The translations under genes and the position numbers were made by a program. A stretch of DNA of 64,000 bases from the NCBI RefSeq assembly GCF_907164915.1, contig NC_061866.1:26243905-26307904 (forward strand), in the 5' to 3' direction. The notes under the pieces were generated by a model. It saw only the letters and a list, made by a program, of their open reading frames with translations, ran no database searches and was not told the DNA's origin. Below are positions 46,243 through 63,290 of this stretch, in pieces. This DNA is from Impatiens glandulifera (taxonomy: Eukaryota; Streptophyta; Magnoliopsida; Ericales; Balsaminaceae). How positions within the stretch are numbered: position 1 is the first letter of the stretch; each line of letters opens with the position of its first letter.

Positions 46243-48575
46243 TCCTTTTAATCTATATTATTAACATATTAATTATTTGTACATTTTAGTATTTATGTAA
46301 ACTTTGTCCGGAATTAATTATTTTTAGAATACTATTGATACATATTGATACAGTACCGTCTCCAAAATAATTATTTATTTTTTTTTTAGGATTCTTTCAA
46401 CTCTTACTTATGTTTTTGTTGTCTAGGATATTGATTTGTCAGATTTTTTTATGGGAATATATATATTTATGTTTTGTCTGGTTTATTATTGTACAAGAAC
46501 TCTTTCGAATTTTATTTCACAAAGTTGTGGCCTAAACCATTAAATGATTAATAAAATAATGTTAACTTTTCAAAATTAAAATATTTGACACGTCGTGGGT
46601 CAAGCTACAAAAATAAACTATTGTCTCTCTTAAGTCATAATAACTTTATATTTAATAAATTTTATCTATTCTCGTGAACTATACGGGCAATATTAAATAT
46701 GCTCAAGTAATATAAGCTTTTGTATAAGTAATAAAATTAGAGTGGATTCATGTGTGTTAAAGAGAGTACTCTATATAAATTATTTTTAATATCCATATAT
46801 TACATTTACTGTACAATAAAACTATAGAGAAAAATATAATAAGGTTGTTCAATCATGATTATTCTTTCTATTTTGGGTCATCTAACTTTTCTATTCTTCT
46901 TTAATGGTGTTTGGATTGATTTGTTCATCAACATAGTGGACATGATCCTTCATTTTAATGGATTTTTTTTTTTAAATAATAATAAATAAATAAAACTATA
47001 AATTGTGAGTTCTTTAGTTGAGAGATTTAATTTCATATGAGCTGTTTATGTAAGGTGTGTTATCATATTTTATTTATTTGTTACTACTTTTATTCTCTTG
47101 GTTATAATTCTCAATTTCTATGTCTCCATTTAAATGTTTAATTTTTTCTATATTTTATTTTTATCACTTTTGGACCACTTGATTGAAGAAATTTTCAACT
47201 CTCTTAATTTGTAATTCGGCTAGTGTGGGCCTATTTCAAATTGGCACTTTCCTATCTAGTACAGACACAACCATCTTACAAAAAAAAATTATTTTGTTGA
47301 CAGCTATAAATATTTTTTATCTCTTTTATTTTATACTTTTACAATCAGTGTTTATTTTTTTTTAAAATTTTTAAAAAAAATATTTGTACTAATAATATAA
47401 ACATTCAACTTAAATCGTTTTAGTATAAGAATTTTGAATTGTCCGATAATTTAATCATTTAAAATTTTGTCCTAAAAAGACAATTTCTTGTTTGACTTGA
47501 CATTTTTTAAAAACTAATAAATGAAAAATTAATTATATATATATATAATTTCAATCACTCTTTTCCCATAAACACAATTGCAACTTGTGAATCTTCTTCT
47601 TTTTCGAGGATTTGATCTTCAACTCGTTTGGCATCTTTGAGTAAAATCGTATCACATCAAAATACTAAGAAAATGTTAGGGAGAGCTTTAATTAATTAAA
47701 ATTTTAATAATTAAATAAATTAATTTGTTTGAACTTTAAATAGTAATTAAAATAATAAAAACTAACGATCGAATAATAATTCTCTCACAAAAATCAAACC
47801 CATCATAGTTCATCTTATTATTTTTGGTTTTATCTAAAAAAAAATTATTTGGATTATAAATTCCTAAGATGAAAAAACTAAATTAATCAAATAAAACTAT
47901 ATAAACTTTAAATTTTCAATATTTTATATTGGTTTAATAATATCTAAAAACAAATATATTAAAACTATTATACTCTTATATATTATTATATCACATAATA
48001 AATTCAATATAATATATTATATAATTAGATAAATATAAATAATATATTAAATATTAAATAAAATAATATTAATTAATTAATATATTAAATAATTAATTTA
48101 TAAATTAATTAATATATTAAATAATTAATTTATAATTTATTCACTCCTATTATCTCTCTTATCTATTTCATAATTGGTTCAAATTTGATCACATTCTTTT
48201 GATTCCATTCTTTTTCTAAAAGGTGTTAAAAAATAATATTTGTAAAATGAAAAATCTAATCAATGTGAAAAAAATGAAGTATATTATAAGGAGAATAATA
48301 TATATAACATAGACGGGCTTTTTTTATGAAAAGTTTTTTTGGGTTTTACCTTGAGTTTTATCCTAAAAATTATTGTTTGGTAAAAATTAGAAAAAAGTTG
48401 GTTTTTAAAATTTGAAGATTAATTTACCTTTTGACTTTAGGATATGGTGTAGTTGAGAAAATGATGGTTTAGAGAGGATAAAATTATAGAATAATTTTGG
48501 TATTTAAATGATAAATTATTTGATTTAATGGTTGATAAGATGTTTGAGTTTGGGGATAAAAACTAGGTTTTATCC

Positions 48576-48608
<33 letters not shown>

Positions 48609-48674
48609 TCATCAAATCGAGCTCATTGAGTTAGGCAAAACAAAAAATGAGTTTTTCATTTTTTTTTTACTTTT
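46243..48674. other. AT-rich intergenic region
   Basis: No gene is recognised. It holds long AT tracts, ATTAATTAATATATTAAATAATTAATTTATAA direct repeats near 48070-48140, and an uninterrupted run of about 29 A at 48576-48604. The segment at 48310-48575 before the A-run has similar GGTTTTA..TTTTATCC words at both ends, so it may be a small retroposed or fold-back element. Confidence 0.55.
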
Positions 48675-49827
48675 AAGCTATGTTTGGTGTGAGCTATAAG
48701 ATTATAGATATAAAATAATTATATCTACAGGAAATTATAATTGTTGTTTGGTTGATTATTATTTATATCAACATGATTAATTAGGTATAACTTATATCTT
48801 CAAAAGGGTATAATATCCACTCTTCTAGGTTAGCGACAATAAAAGGTAGATACTAACTATGTTAAATGCTTAAGTTTGTTTACGGGTTAAATACTTATTT
48901 ATATTTATCTATGTTTAATTTTTTGATTTAAATAATAATAATGATAATAATAAATATGTAATTATTTATTTTTATTTGATTTTTTAATTTTATATATTTT
49001 ATTTATCTTTGTAAACAAAAACTTATATTTTTAAGTATAAAAAATTAAAATGTAAAATTTGTATATATAGTTAAATATAATAATTATTTTAAAAACTAAT
49101 AATGTTAATTAAAAAATAATAATCATATATAAAATTAATTTATAAAATAAATTGTATTTATAATTAGTCATATATAAAATTATTAATAAATTATATTTAT
49201 AATTAATTATATAAATTAGTGATATTATTAATTAATACAACTTATATTTATATAATTTATTTTGAAACTAATTTATAATTATACTATCCTAATTTTAAAT
49301 ATTAGTTAATATGATTATTATTATTATTATTATTATTTATTTTATATAAAAAATAATATTTATTTTATATACAAATATTTATAATAATACATAAATTTAA
49401 AAAATAATTATTAAATATTAATTCATATATAAATTTTATTTATATGATTATATAAATTAAATTATAAGAAATTATATATAAAATTATTAAAACCATATAA
49501 TAGTATTATTTTTATTAAAAATACATTTATAAGATAATTATATTAATTTTAATATAATTAATAACATAATTTATATAGATAAATATTAAATTTTAAAAAA
49601 AATAATAATTTATATAAATATAAGGGTAAAATAATCTTTTAAATTTGATATTATTCTCTTATGCCATAAACAAACACAAAATAATAAAACCTATATAATT
49701 AAATATATTTTATATTTCTTACCTAACACTAATAATCTATATAATTTATACATCAATAATTTCTTACAATTTATAACTTTTACCACTTATATTTATATTA
49801 TTAATATACGTACAAAAATACTATCTT
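48675..49827. mobile_element. AT-rich TIR element, copy B
   Basis: It is homologous along its length, same orientation, to 18868-19998 (for example TTTAAATAATAATAATAAATAT, then AAATATAATAATTATTTTAAAA blocks). The left end is AAGCTATGTTTGGTGTGAGC. The right end reversed, AAGATAGTATTTTTGTACG, is weakly matching. There is no coding capacity. Confidence 0.55.
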
Positions 49828-51159
49828 TATATATATTAGAACGAAAAAGATATATATTTTAAAAATTAATTTTTAATTTAAATTTTATTGACAATAAAAG
49901 CACATCACAACAAAATAATGTTTAACAATTTAATTATATATATATATATATATCTTATTTTATGAATTATTTTTTTCAATTATAAAAATATTTAATCTTA
50001 ATTTTATTAAATGGACTATTTTAAATGTTATGAAACAAAAAAAAATCAAGTTAAATCGTGACAATCAAACAAAATAAATAAATAAAAATAAATAATTTAT
50101 TTATAACTTCTATTTGGAGAAAAGTAAATAATGGACAAGACAGTTGGAGAAAAACATATAAAAAGTGATGATTCATAATGAAAAGTATGTTTGACATGTT
50201 GTTTTCTGTGATTTGTTTTTTAAATTTATAGTTTAAAAAAATAATAATTATTTCATTATGGGTTTGTTCTATTTAGTTTTTTTAAAAATTCAAATCCAAA
50301 TTAATTTGTTGGGTAATCACTTCTTAACCATCAAATCACTCATTTCATTAATCAAACTATCAACCTATTTTCTATTTTAAATTATTATTTATTATTTTAT
50401 TTATATATACTAATACCTTTTAAGTTTTTTATCAAAATTAATCAACGCCTCCTCAAAATCATAATCAATCATTATTTTTTTTCTCAATCTAAATTTTTAA
50501 TAAAATCTTAATCTGAACCAGACATATGATATTAGTAATTTTATAAAATACAATATTTTTATTTTAATTTGTTAAATTTTAAATAAAAAATAATTTTAAT
50601 AACAAAACTAATTAAAATTTAAAATAATTTATTTTTTATATCTAATAATATTTTGGGATAAACTTATAAAAAAAAACCAAAAAAATAAGATTAAACAAGA
50701 TTTTTTTTTATAGAGAAATGAGTGTTACAATAGTGGTGCCCGGTGGGTCTCTACATATTTAATAATTAAAAAAATTACGGGTCTTAAAGCTAGTTCATTG
50801 GCTTCAACCAAGGCTTAGGGCTGAGACCCACCCAAAATAGAAAATGATAAGAAAAACTAATAAATTCTTCTTTTTAATAATAGGTGAGATTGTTATATAA
50901 TTCCCTTGTTTTTGGACTGATTTCAATTCTGGTTTAAATTAACTAATTAAAATTTCTAATCAATTCAAAATTAGTTTTCAAATGTTATTTCGAGTTTAAA
51001 TTTAATTTTATTCCTTTATTAAATTTAAATAAATAAAATGTTTTTTTGGTAATTTTATATTTTTAAATTAAGAATTTAGTTTTTTTATTCTTCAAATAAT
51101 ATAAACATTTTAACTATTTATTTTTAATTTAATTTACCAATTTTATCCAACACATTTAT
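49828..51159. other. AT-rich intergenic region upstream of the carboxypeptidase gene
   Basis: No gene or RNA is recognised; mostly A/T tracts and TA microsatellites (about 49930-49955). Confidence 0.6.
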
Positions 51160-51162
51160 TAA

Positions 51163-51426
51163 GGCCTTGTTCGGATTGAGGTTATTTGAATAACCTGTAG
51201 AGAGAGAAAAATAATGATGGTTGATGATTTTGAGAAAATGATGATTATTTTTTGTAAAAAAACTTAAAGGGTGTTGATATATATAAATAAAATAAAAAAT
51301 AATAATTTAAAATAGAGAATATTTTAGTATTTTGGTTAATTAAATGAGTGATATGATTGTTGAAAATTGATGAATTAAAAAACTGATTTGGTATAAATTA
51401 AATAAAAAACCTTACCCAAAAAGGCT
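51163..51426. mobile_element. Tourist-like MITE in the carboxypeptidase upstream region
   Basis: The left end GGCCTTGTTCGGATTGAGG and the reversed right end AGCCTTTTTGGGTAAGG are imperfect inverted repeats of the GGCCTTGTT type. TAA flanks both sides (51160-51162 and 51427-51429), the usual 3-bp duplication of the PIF/Harbinger group. It lies about 240 bp before the start codon of the next gene. Confidence 0.55.
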
Positions 51427-51668
51427 TAAGATAGAATTGTCATGCCTTCACTTAAATTACCATTATTAAATAAGTTTTTGTGTGATTCCAAAATAATTAA
51501 ATAGAAATGAATTTTTAATATATAAAAACTCCAACCCATAATTTAGTGCACATGTAAGATGTAAAAACATATCATATTAATAAAAATATTTATATGTTGA
51601 AAGTTGAATGAATATTTCTCAGTCCCCAATATCCTATCTTGGTAATCATCAAGAAAGAGAGAGAAGCT

Positions 51669-56105
<4,437 letters not shown>

Positions 56106-56671
56106 TTTGCTTTTCATCTTCACTAGATTTCTCTATTTTTATCAATGGGAGATGGTACTAGTATATTTATCAATTGTTCATGTAATATTTGTTTTTTAGT
56201 AATTTCGAAACTCGGAAACAGTAGAGCACTTCAGATGGAGTAATATGGGACATCGAGACCTTATCTAAAGATTGGCTGATAATAATTATGGAATAAGATG
56301 CATTATAATTTCGATAATAAGATGTCCTTTGATGATGTCAAGATATTGCTGCATTTTTCTTCATTGTCAATATGTGGGTACCATTTGTAATATGGGTTGG
56401 AGTTAATGGACGTAGAGTGGACAATACTCTAACTACAAGCCTTGGATATTGGGAAACTAGGTTGATTGAGCTTTTAAAGAGAATTGTGATTCGTTCATCA
56501 ATCAAGCTAGGAATAAATATAATGATATTTTATAATAGGACTCTCTCAATTAAATTAAATAGTGGATTTATAAAATGAAAAAATCGCTTTTTATTATCCC
56601 ACTAGAGTTGTATAGCGAAAAAAATTGACCCAAGAGAAAAAGTTATGAATTCGCTTCTCACTGAGAGCGAA
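56106..56671. other. Carboxypeptidase 3' region up to the Copia LTR
   Basis: Probable 3' UTR followed by unassigned sequence. At 56648-56674 GAATTCGC and GCGAATTC form an inverted repeat exactly where Copia LTR similarity stops. Confidence 0.55.
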
Positions 56672-57117
56672 TTCTAATAATATATGTGAGAAAATAATAC
56701 TACGATTAACATTAGCGGAAGCGTACCTGTACTCGTCATCTATTTGCTTATATTTGAAAGATTCTTTAGTTTTCTCTTCCTTTAGAAGTGGAATGGATCT
56801 TCCAATTGATGAATACGTCAAATTTTGTTTTCTCTCTCTGTTGATGGGGACGCAAAGAGGAAATTGAATCGTACATCAAATTGGGGACTATACCGTTACA
56901 AAATAATCATAATGTTAGTTATTTTGGTTTAAACATTTTTAATTTAGCCCCTTCATAAAATTAGAAAGTCCACTTAGGTATCCTCACTTTATATTCATGA
57001 CAAATACACCCATAAGCCTATAAACTTGATTTCTAATTAGATCACATTATTTTGGCTTAATTAAAAGATGACATTTGCACAATTATTTATTATAATAGTG
57101 ACCCATAAATTTCAACA
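56672..57117 (-). repeat. 3' LTR (about 446 bp, end truncated) of the minus-strand Copia
   Basis: It shares the CAACAGAGAGAGAAAA, GCGTCCCCATC and ACTCATCAATTGGAAG blocks with the LTRs at 27156 and 34696. Similarity stops about 20 bp before the normal LTR end. Confidence 0.85.
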
Positions 57118-57525
57118 ATCTCCCACTGGATCACGTATTACAAAAATAAATGTAACAATCATAATGCGCCCAAAGTTTTGTGTCATCTCATTCATATGTT
57201 GTATAAACAATTTTATCAATTAATTATATCAATATAGGACCAAAGAGCTCGTCGTTGTATTTATTCACAACTAGACCCAACAATGATCACATAAATCGAT
57301 ACAATTAACTAACAAATCATATCATTAATGTGAGGAATGAAAATTCCATGCACGGTGATCTTTTAATGTCAATTTTCAATTGGTCCTACTTAAGTGAGAT
57401 CAAACTTTTAACATTATTGTATAAAATATCTTTAAACATTATCATAACTGAAAAATAAAACATAAGTGTATACACAAATACTTTAAAGTCATAGAACAAC
57501 AATGTAATATAAACTCCCACTTAAA

Positions 57526-60500
57526 CTAAAGATCCTCAAATACTAAAATACCCATGTGAGCAGTGTGCTCATGAAAGACCTTGGGTACCAAGCCTTTTGT
57601 AAGAGGATCTGCTAACATGGAGTTTGTTCCTATATGTTCTATGCTTAATTGTCTATTTTGTACCCTTTCTTTAACAACAAAGAATTTAATGTCAATAAAT
57701 TTTGACTTTGTTGTACTCCTGTTGTTATTGGAATATAATACGGCCGATCTGTTGTCACAGTACAGTTTTAGTGGTCTTTCAATTCCTTCCATAATACGCA
57801 GCCCTGTGACAAAATTTCTTAGCCATAAACCATGATTTGATGCCTCATAACATGCTATGAATTCAGCTGCCATGGTAGAAGAAGCTACAAGAGTTTGTTT
57901 AACACTCTTCCAAGATATAGCTCCTCCAGCTAACAGATAAACATAGCCTAAAGTCGATCTTCTACTATCTTGGCATCCCGCAAAATCAGAATCAGAATAC
58001 CCAATGATCTCAAACTTATTTGACCTCTGATATATGAGCATGCAATCTCTTGTTTTCTTTAAGTATCTCATAACCCTTTTGGCTGCTTTCCAATGATCTA
58101 ATCCCGCGTTACTAAGATATCTGCCTAAAACTCCAACAATATACGCAATATCAGGACGCGTACATACTTGAGCATACATCAAACTCCTAATAACCGGAGC
58201 ATAGGGAATTGATTTCATTTCTTCAATTTGAAGATTTCCTTTTGGGCATTGATTGAGACTAAATTTGTCTCCTTTAGCGACAGGGGTATCTAAAGGTTTA
58301 CTATCAAACATTCCATACCTTTTAAGGACTGTATCAATATAGTTTCTTTGAGATAACCCAAGGATACCTCGAGAACGGTCTCGATTTATTTGGATTCCTA
58401 ATATAAAAGAAGCTTCGCCAAGATCTTTCATCTCAAAATTCTTTGATAAAAAACTCTTGGTTTCATACAATATGCTTAAATCATTTGTGGCAAGTAGTAT
58501 GTCATCAACATACAAAATCAAAAAAATATGTTTACTCTCAACAAATTTCTGATACACACATTCATCAACGACATTTACCTCGAAACCAAATGAGATAATA
58601 ATTTGATGAAATTTTTGATACCATTGACGAGAAGCTTGTTTGAGCCCATAAATGAATTTTCTCAATTTACATACTATATGCTTTGAGTCTTCCGACACAA
58701 AGTTTTCTGGTTGCACCATATATATTGTTTCTTCAATGTCTCCATTGAGAAACGATGTCTTGACATCCATTTGGTGAAGCTCCATATCAAACTGTGCAAC
58801 AAATGCCATGATTGTCCTAAAAGAGTCCTTCGATGAAACTGGAGAAAATGTCTCTTTAAAGTCAATCCATTCCTTCTAAGAATAACCTTTTGCTACAAGA
58901 CGAGCCTTATATTTGTCAACATTACCCTTTGAATCCCGTTTGGTTTTAAAAATCCATTTACAACCAATAGGTTTCTTTCTTTCTGGTAACGTGACAAGTT
59001 CCCAAACTTTATTGTCTTGCATAGATTTATACTCTTCGTTCATTGCACAAATCCACTTTTCAAAATTAGTATCCTTCATAGCATGTTGGAAGCTGATAGG
59101 GTCATCTTCCATTATACTACCACTATCCTCATTTTCTTGAAGAAAAACTATATAATCATTTGATATAGCAGTTCTCCTTTCTCTAGTGGATCGTCTTAAA
59201 AGTACTTGATCTTGAGGTTGTTGAGTTTGTTCTTCATGAGTTTGTTCAACAATTTCTTGTTGCTCTAGATTTTGAACTTGATCATTAATATGAATAATAT
59301 CCATATCAATGTCAAAATCATTTGGGATATGAATCAAGTCTTCCTCAATAGGAATTGTTGAATCCAAATTATCTTCAAAGACAAAGTTATTTCTCCCATC
59401 AAACTCAATATCCTCAAAAAATATTGCCGTTCCCGTCTCAAAAATTGTTTTTAACTTGGGATCATAAAATTTATATCCCCTTGATCGTTCAGAGTACCCA
59501 ATAAAATAACTGCTAACTGTTTTGGGATCAAATTTTCTTTCATTCGGCCTATAAGGCCTTGCCTCAGCAGGACATCCCCAAACATGAAAATGCTTTAAAC
59601 TAGGTTTACGACTAGTCCAAAGCTCATAAGATATTTTAGCAGTTTCTTTACTTGGTACTCTATTTAAAATGTAGGCTGTAGTCTTTAGTGCCTCTCCCCA
59701 TAGGGATTCTGGTAAAGTCGAACGACTAATCATACTCCTTACCATGTCCTTAAGAGTGCGATTACGTCTTTCAGCCACACCATTCATTCTCGGTGAACCA
59801 TGCATGGTGTATTGTGGGACAATCCCACACTCCTCTAGGTATCTGGCAAAAGGTCCTGGACGTTGTTCACCTGAACCGTCATATCTACTGTAATATTTAC
59901 CACCACGGCCAGATTTGACTTTCTTTATTCTTTTATTGAGTTGGTTTTCAACTTCAACTTTAAATGATTTGAACACATCCAATACTTGTGATTTTTCATG
60001 AATTAGAAATATGTATGCATATCTTGAGTAGTCATCTATAAATGATACAAAGTATTGTTGACCATTCCAAGAAGATGTAGGAAATGGCCCACAAATGTCC
60101 GTATGTATCAACTCTAAGACGTCATTTGCCCTTATTGCACATAAATTATTCCTTTTAGTTTGTTTTCCTTTAATGCATTCAATACATACATTAAAGTCTA
60201 AAAAATCAATTTTATCCAAAATTCCTTCGGAAACAAGTCTTTCAACTCTATTTCTAGAGATATGTCCTAATCGCTTGTGCCATAAGGAACTTGAATTTTC
60301 ATTATTTATTTTTCGCTTAGTACCATGTGATTCCACATTCAAGGTTTCATTATAAGAAGCAACTGTTTCAAGCAAATAAAGATTATCATAAGCTATAAGT
60401 GAACCAGTTCCAACAACTTTAAAATTAATAGATAAAGTTAAATTTCCATTTCCAAATGAACAATGATATCCCAATTTGTCCATACAAACAACAAAAATTA

Positions 60501-61593
60501 AATTACGTCTAAATGACGGTACAACAAAAGTATCCATTAAATCCAAATAGTAACCAGTACTTAATAACAATCTAAAATGCCCTATTGCTTCCACTTCTAC
60601 CGATTTCCCATCTCCCACATAAATGTGTCTTTCAGCATCAATTGGTCTTCGGTAATTCAGGCAACCCTGTAATGAAACACTTATATTAGCAGTAGCACCA
60701 GAGTCTAACCACCAAGTGTTTCTTGGTACTGAAGCTAAATTAACTTCAGAACAAACTAAATTATGAAATGTACCTTTCTTAGCACGCCAAATACGGTACT
60801 TAGGACAATCTTTCTTTTGATGTCCTTCCTTCTTACAAAAGAAACAACTCTTATCAATTTTAACTTGAGATTGAGATTGAGTTCGTTTCTTTTGTGCTGG
60901 AAATTTATCATTAGTAGCCTCATTTTTCCTCTTTATATCCCTTTCTTTAGAGGTGCTTGCCAAATGAGCACTTTCAGTCTTGTTTTGCTTCAATCTCTCT
61001 TCCTCTTGTACACAAAATGAAATGAGCTCATTAAGAGACCATTTCTCCCTTTGACAGTTATAACTGACCTGAAATTGACTGAATTGAACAGGAAGAGATA
61101 TAAGCACCAAGTGCACGAGTAAGTCTTCAGACATCTCGAGTTTGAGTGCTTTCAACTTAGAAGCAACATTAGACATCTCCATGATGTACTCCCTTATGTT
61201 TTCCTTACCTTTAAACTTCATAGAAATTAGTCTCTTTAAAAGAGTGCTAGTTTCTGCTTTATCACTTTTCTCAAAGTACTTTTCGATTTTGGCAAGGAAA
61301 TCTTTGGCATTGGTTATCTCATCAGATACCGCACCCCTAAAAGCCTCAGGTATGCCACGCTTTATGATCATAAGACTCAAACGATTAGAACGTTCCCACT
61401 TCTCATATATTCTCTTATCATGAGAGTTACTATCATCCGTAGTAGGAGTGGGCTCATCCATTCTAAACGAAAAGTCAATATCCATGCATCCGAGAACAAT
61501 AAGGATGCTCTCTTTCCAATCCTTAAAATTACTTCCATTAAGGATCGGAATTGAATTAGCATTAGCAGATACAGTAGCAACAACTGTACTCAT
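57526..61593 (-). pseudogene. Copia gag-pol polyprotein with one in-frame stop
   Basis: The frame is 1356 codons from ATG 61593 to a stop at 57526, interrupted only by TAG at 58878-58876 inside reverse transcriptase. Domains: gag (about 1-250), CCHC knuckle [14 protein letters not shown] (250-263), protease WLDSGAT (Asp297), preintegrase with HHCC zinc residues (about 439-475), and integrase core with Asp499 (HTDICGP) and Glu608 (NGVAERRN). Reverse transcriptase carries YVDD (1028-1031), and RNase H begins at about Asp1203 (YSDSDFAG). At residue 562 the expected second integrase Asp is Gly (SGRGGK, codon 59910-59908) and the following conserved Glu is Lys. This copy therefore has a nonsense break and an inactive integrase site. 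The degenerate copy at 28752 has Asp at that integrase position and a sense codon at the nonsense site. Domain order is that of Ty1/Copia elements. Confidence 0.93.
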
Positions 61594-62268
61594 AAAAAAA
61601 AACAAAATAATAAATTACATTAATAACATGCTCATTACTATAATATTAAGTAACAATTAAATTCAAATTATGATTTATCCCATCTCAAAATACTTAACAC
61701 AACATTAATATCAAGTCTTTGGACATTAATATTAATTGCTAATAGTATTTTGTTGTAATGATCAAACATTAATAATAAGACATGTCAAATAATAAAATCT
61801 ATCTTTGGATAGATTAATTATTCACATAAATATGACTTTATAATTATTACATGTTTATCATCACAAGTATTTATATAATTCGGTCAATTAATTATCAATC
61901 TTTGGATCAAATAATATAATCACATGAATTACACAATACTTACATTCAAAATTTTATTGAATCAATTTCAACAAACATTGTCACTTTGGTGATTATTTGT
62001 ATCAATAAATACAATCTATATATATATCTAATAACGCTTAATTTGAAATGTTGAGGGTGTCTCTCTCCAAAATAATTCTCATATCACAAGGTATTTTTTC
62101 ATATTTCACTCTCTTCATTTATGAATTGTTTTTCTTTCCCTCGCTGTAAATATATTAATTAATTTTAATTTGTATATATATATTAATGTTATAATTATTA
62201 TTAAAATATATTAAAATTTAATATTTTACGTATACACATTAAACCAAATATTTATCTATATTAATTGA

Positions 62269-62700
62269 GTTTAACATTAAATACTAATTATAAAACATTA
62301 AAACCTGCAATAAAATTAATAATTTCAATTATATATTATATTAATTATAAAATTTAACTTTCAGTTATCATATTATATTAATTATAATATAAAACTTAAC
62401 CTGCAATAAAATCAAGAATTTCAAATATATATTATATTAATTATAAAAGGTAACTTTCCGTTATCCCATTATATTAATTATAAAATAGAAAAAAGATGTA
62501 GTTATCATGTTTAGCATTAAATACTAATTATAAAACATTAAAACCTACAATAAAATTAAGAATTTCAATTATATATTATATCAATTATAAAATTTAACTT
62601 TCAGTTATTATATTATATTAATTATAATATAAAACTTAACTTTCAGTTATTATATTATAATAATTATAGAATTTAACACAAAAACAATAATTATGAAAAA
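62269..62700 (+). repeat. 240-bp tandem duplication (about two units)
   Basis: The string TTAACATTAAATACTAATTA at 62271 recurs as TTAGCATTAAATACTAATTA at 62511, and the following 190 bp also match. Shorter internal repeats of TTATATTAATTATAA run through both units. Confidence 0.85.
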
Positions 62701-62888
62701 CATAAACAGTGTAACTGCAATTAAATCAATATAATAAATCAACCCAAGTTTTCATCTTCTTTTTCATCTAAATATTTGTTTTCCTATAAATAATTTTACA
62801 TCAACAAAGTTCAATTTAAGAGAGAAGAGTGATATTCTGCCTATTCGGTCTCATTTTGCGGCTTTCACTGTTTTGCTTTTTTTTTTCT

Positions 62889-63290
62889 CAAGAATTTTAT
62901 CATTTTAGGCAACTACAACAACATTTTATTTTTTTGGTTAAAGTGAGTAATAATTAAATTATATTAACATCAATTTCTCTATCAACATCATTATTTCATT
63001 CAATAATTAAATTGGTAATATGTTATGTTTCACCAATCTATTGTTCATTGTTTTTTTTCCAGGAATTTGATCATTTCAGGCCGCTGCAACAACGTCCTAT
63101 CTTTTGAATTCCATCTTGGTTAAAGTGAGTAATAATTAAATTATATTAACATTAATTTCTCTATCAACATCATTATTTCATTCAATAATTAAATTGGTAA
63201 TATGTTATGTTTCACCAATTTATTGTTCATTGTTTTTTTTTCCAGGAATTTGATCATTTCAGTCCGCTGCAACAACATCCTATCTTTTGA
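62889..63290 (+). repeat. 182-bp tandem repeat with exon/intron-like organisation
   Basis: The full units start at 62936 and 63118 (GGTTAAAGTGAGTAATAATT...). Each unit contains a potential donor AAA-GTGAGT, about 120 bp of AT-rich sequence, a T-rich tract ending TTTTTCCAG, then about 60 bp of more complex sequence (GAATTTGATCATTTCAG..CCGCTGCAACAAC..CCTATCTTTTG). A more diverged third copy of the complex part precedes at about 62889-62943. No long frame runs through it. Confidence 0.8.

Larger units (their letters stand above)
56672..62030 (-). mobile_element. Near-intact but 5'-truncated Copia retrotransposon
   Basis: On the minus strand: the leader from about 62030 (homologous to 28310-28740), a single gag-pol reading frame 61593-57526, polypurine CAGTGGGAGA, and the 3' LTR from 57117 (TGTTGAAATTT) down to about 56672, where LTR similarity ends before the expected TAACA. 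The 5' LTR, primer site and first part of the leader are missing. It is the best preserved member of the family also present at 22331 and 27156. Confidence 0.88.

Noticed and set aside
57581..57835. Plus-strand frames over the 57-62 kb Copia
   Set aside because: They are shadows of the minus-strand polyprotein, repeated identically wherever the family occurs (for example 33981-34235).
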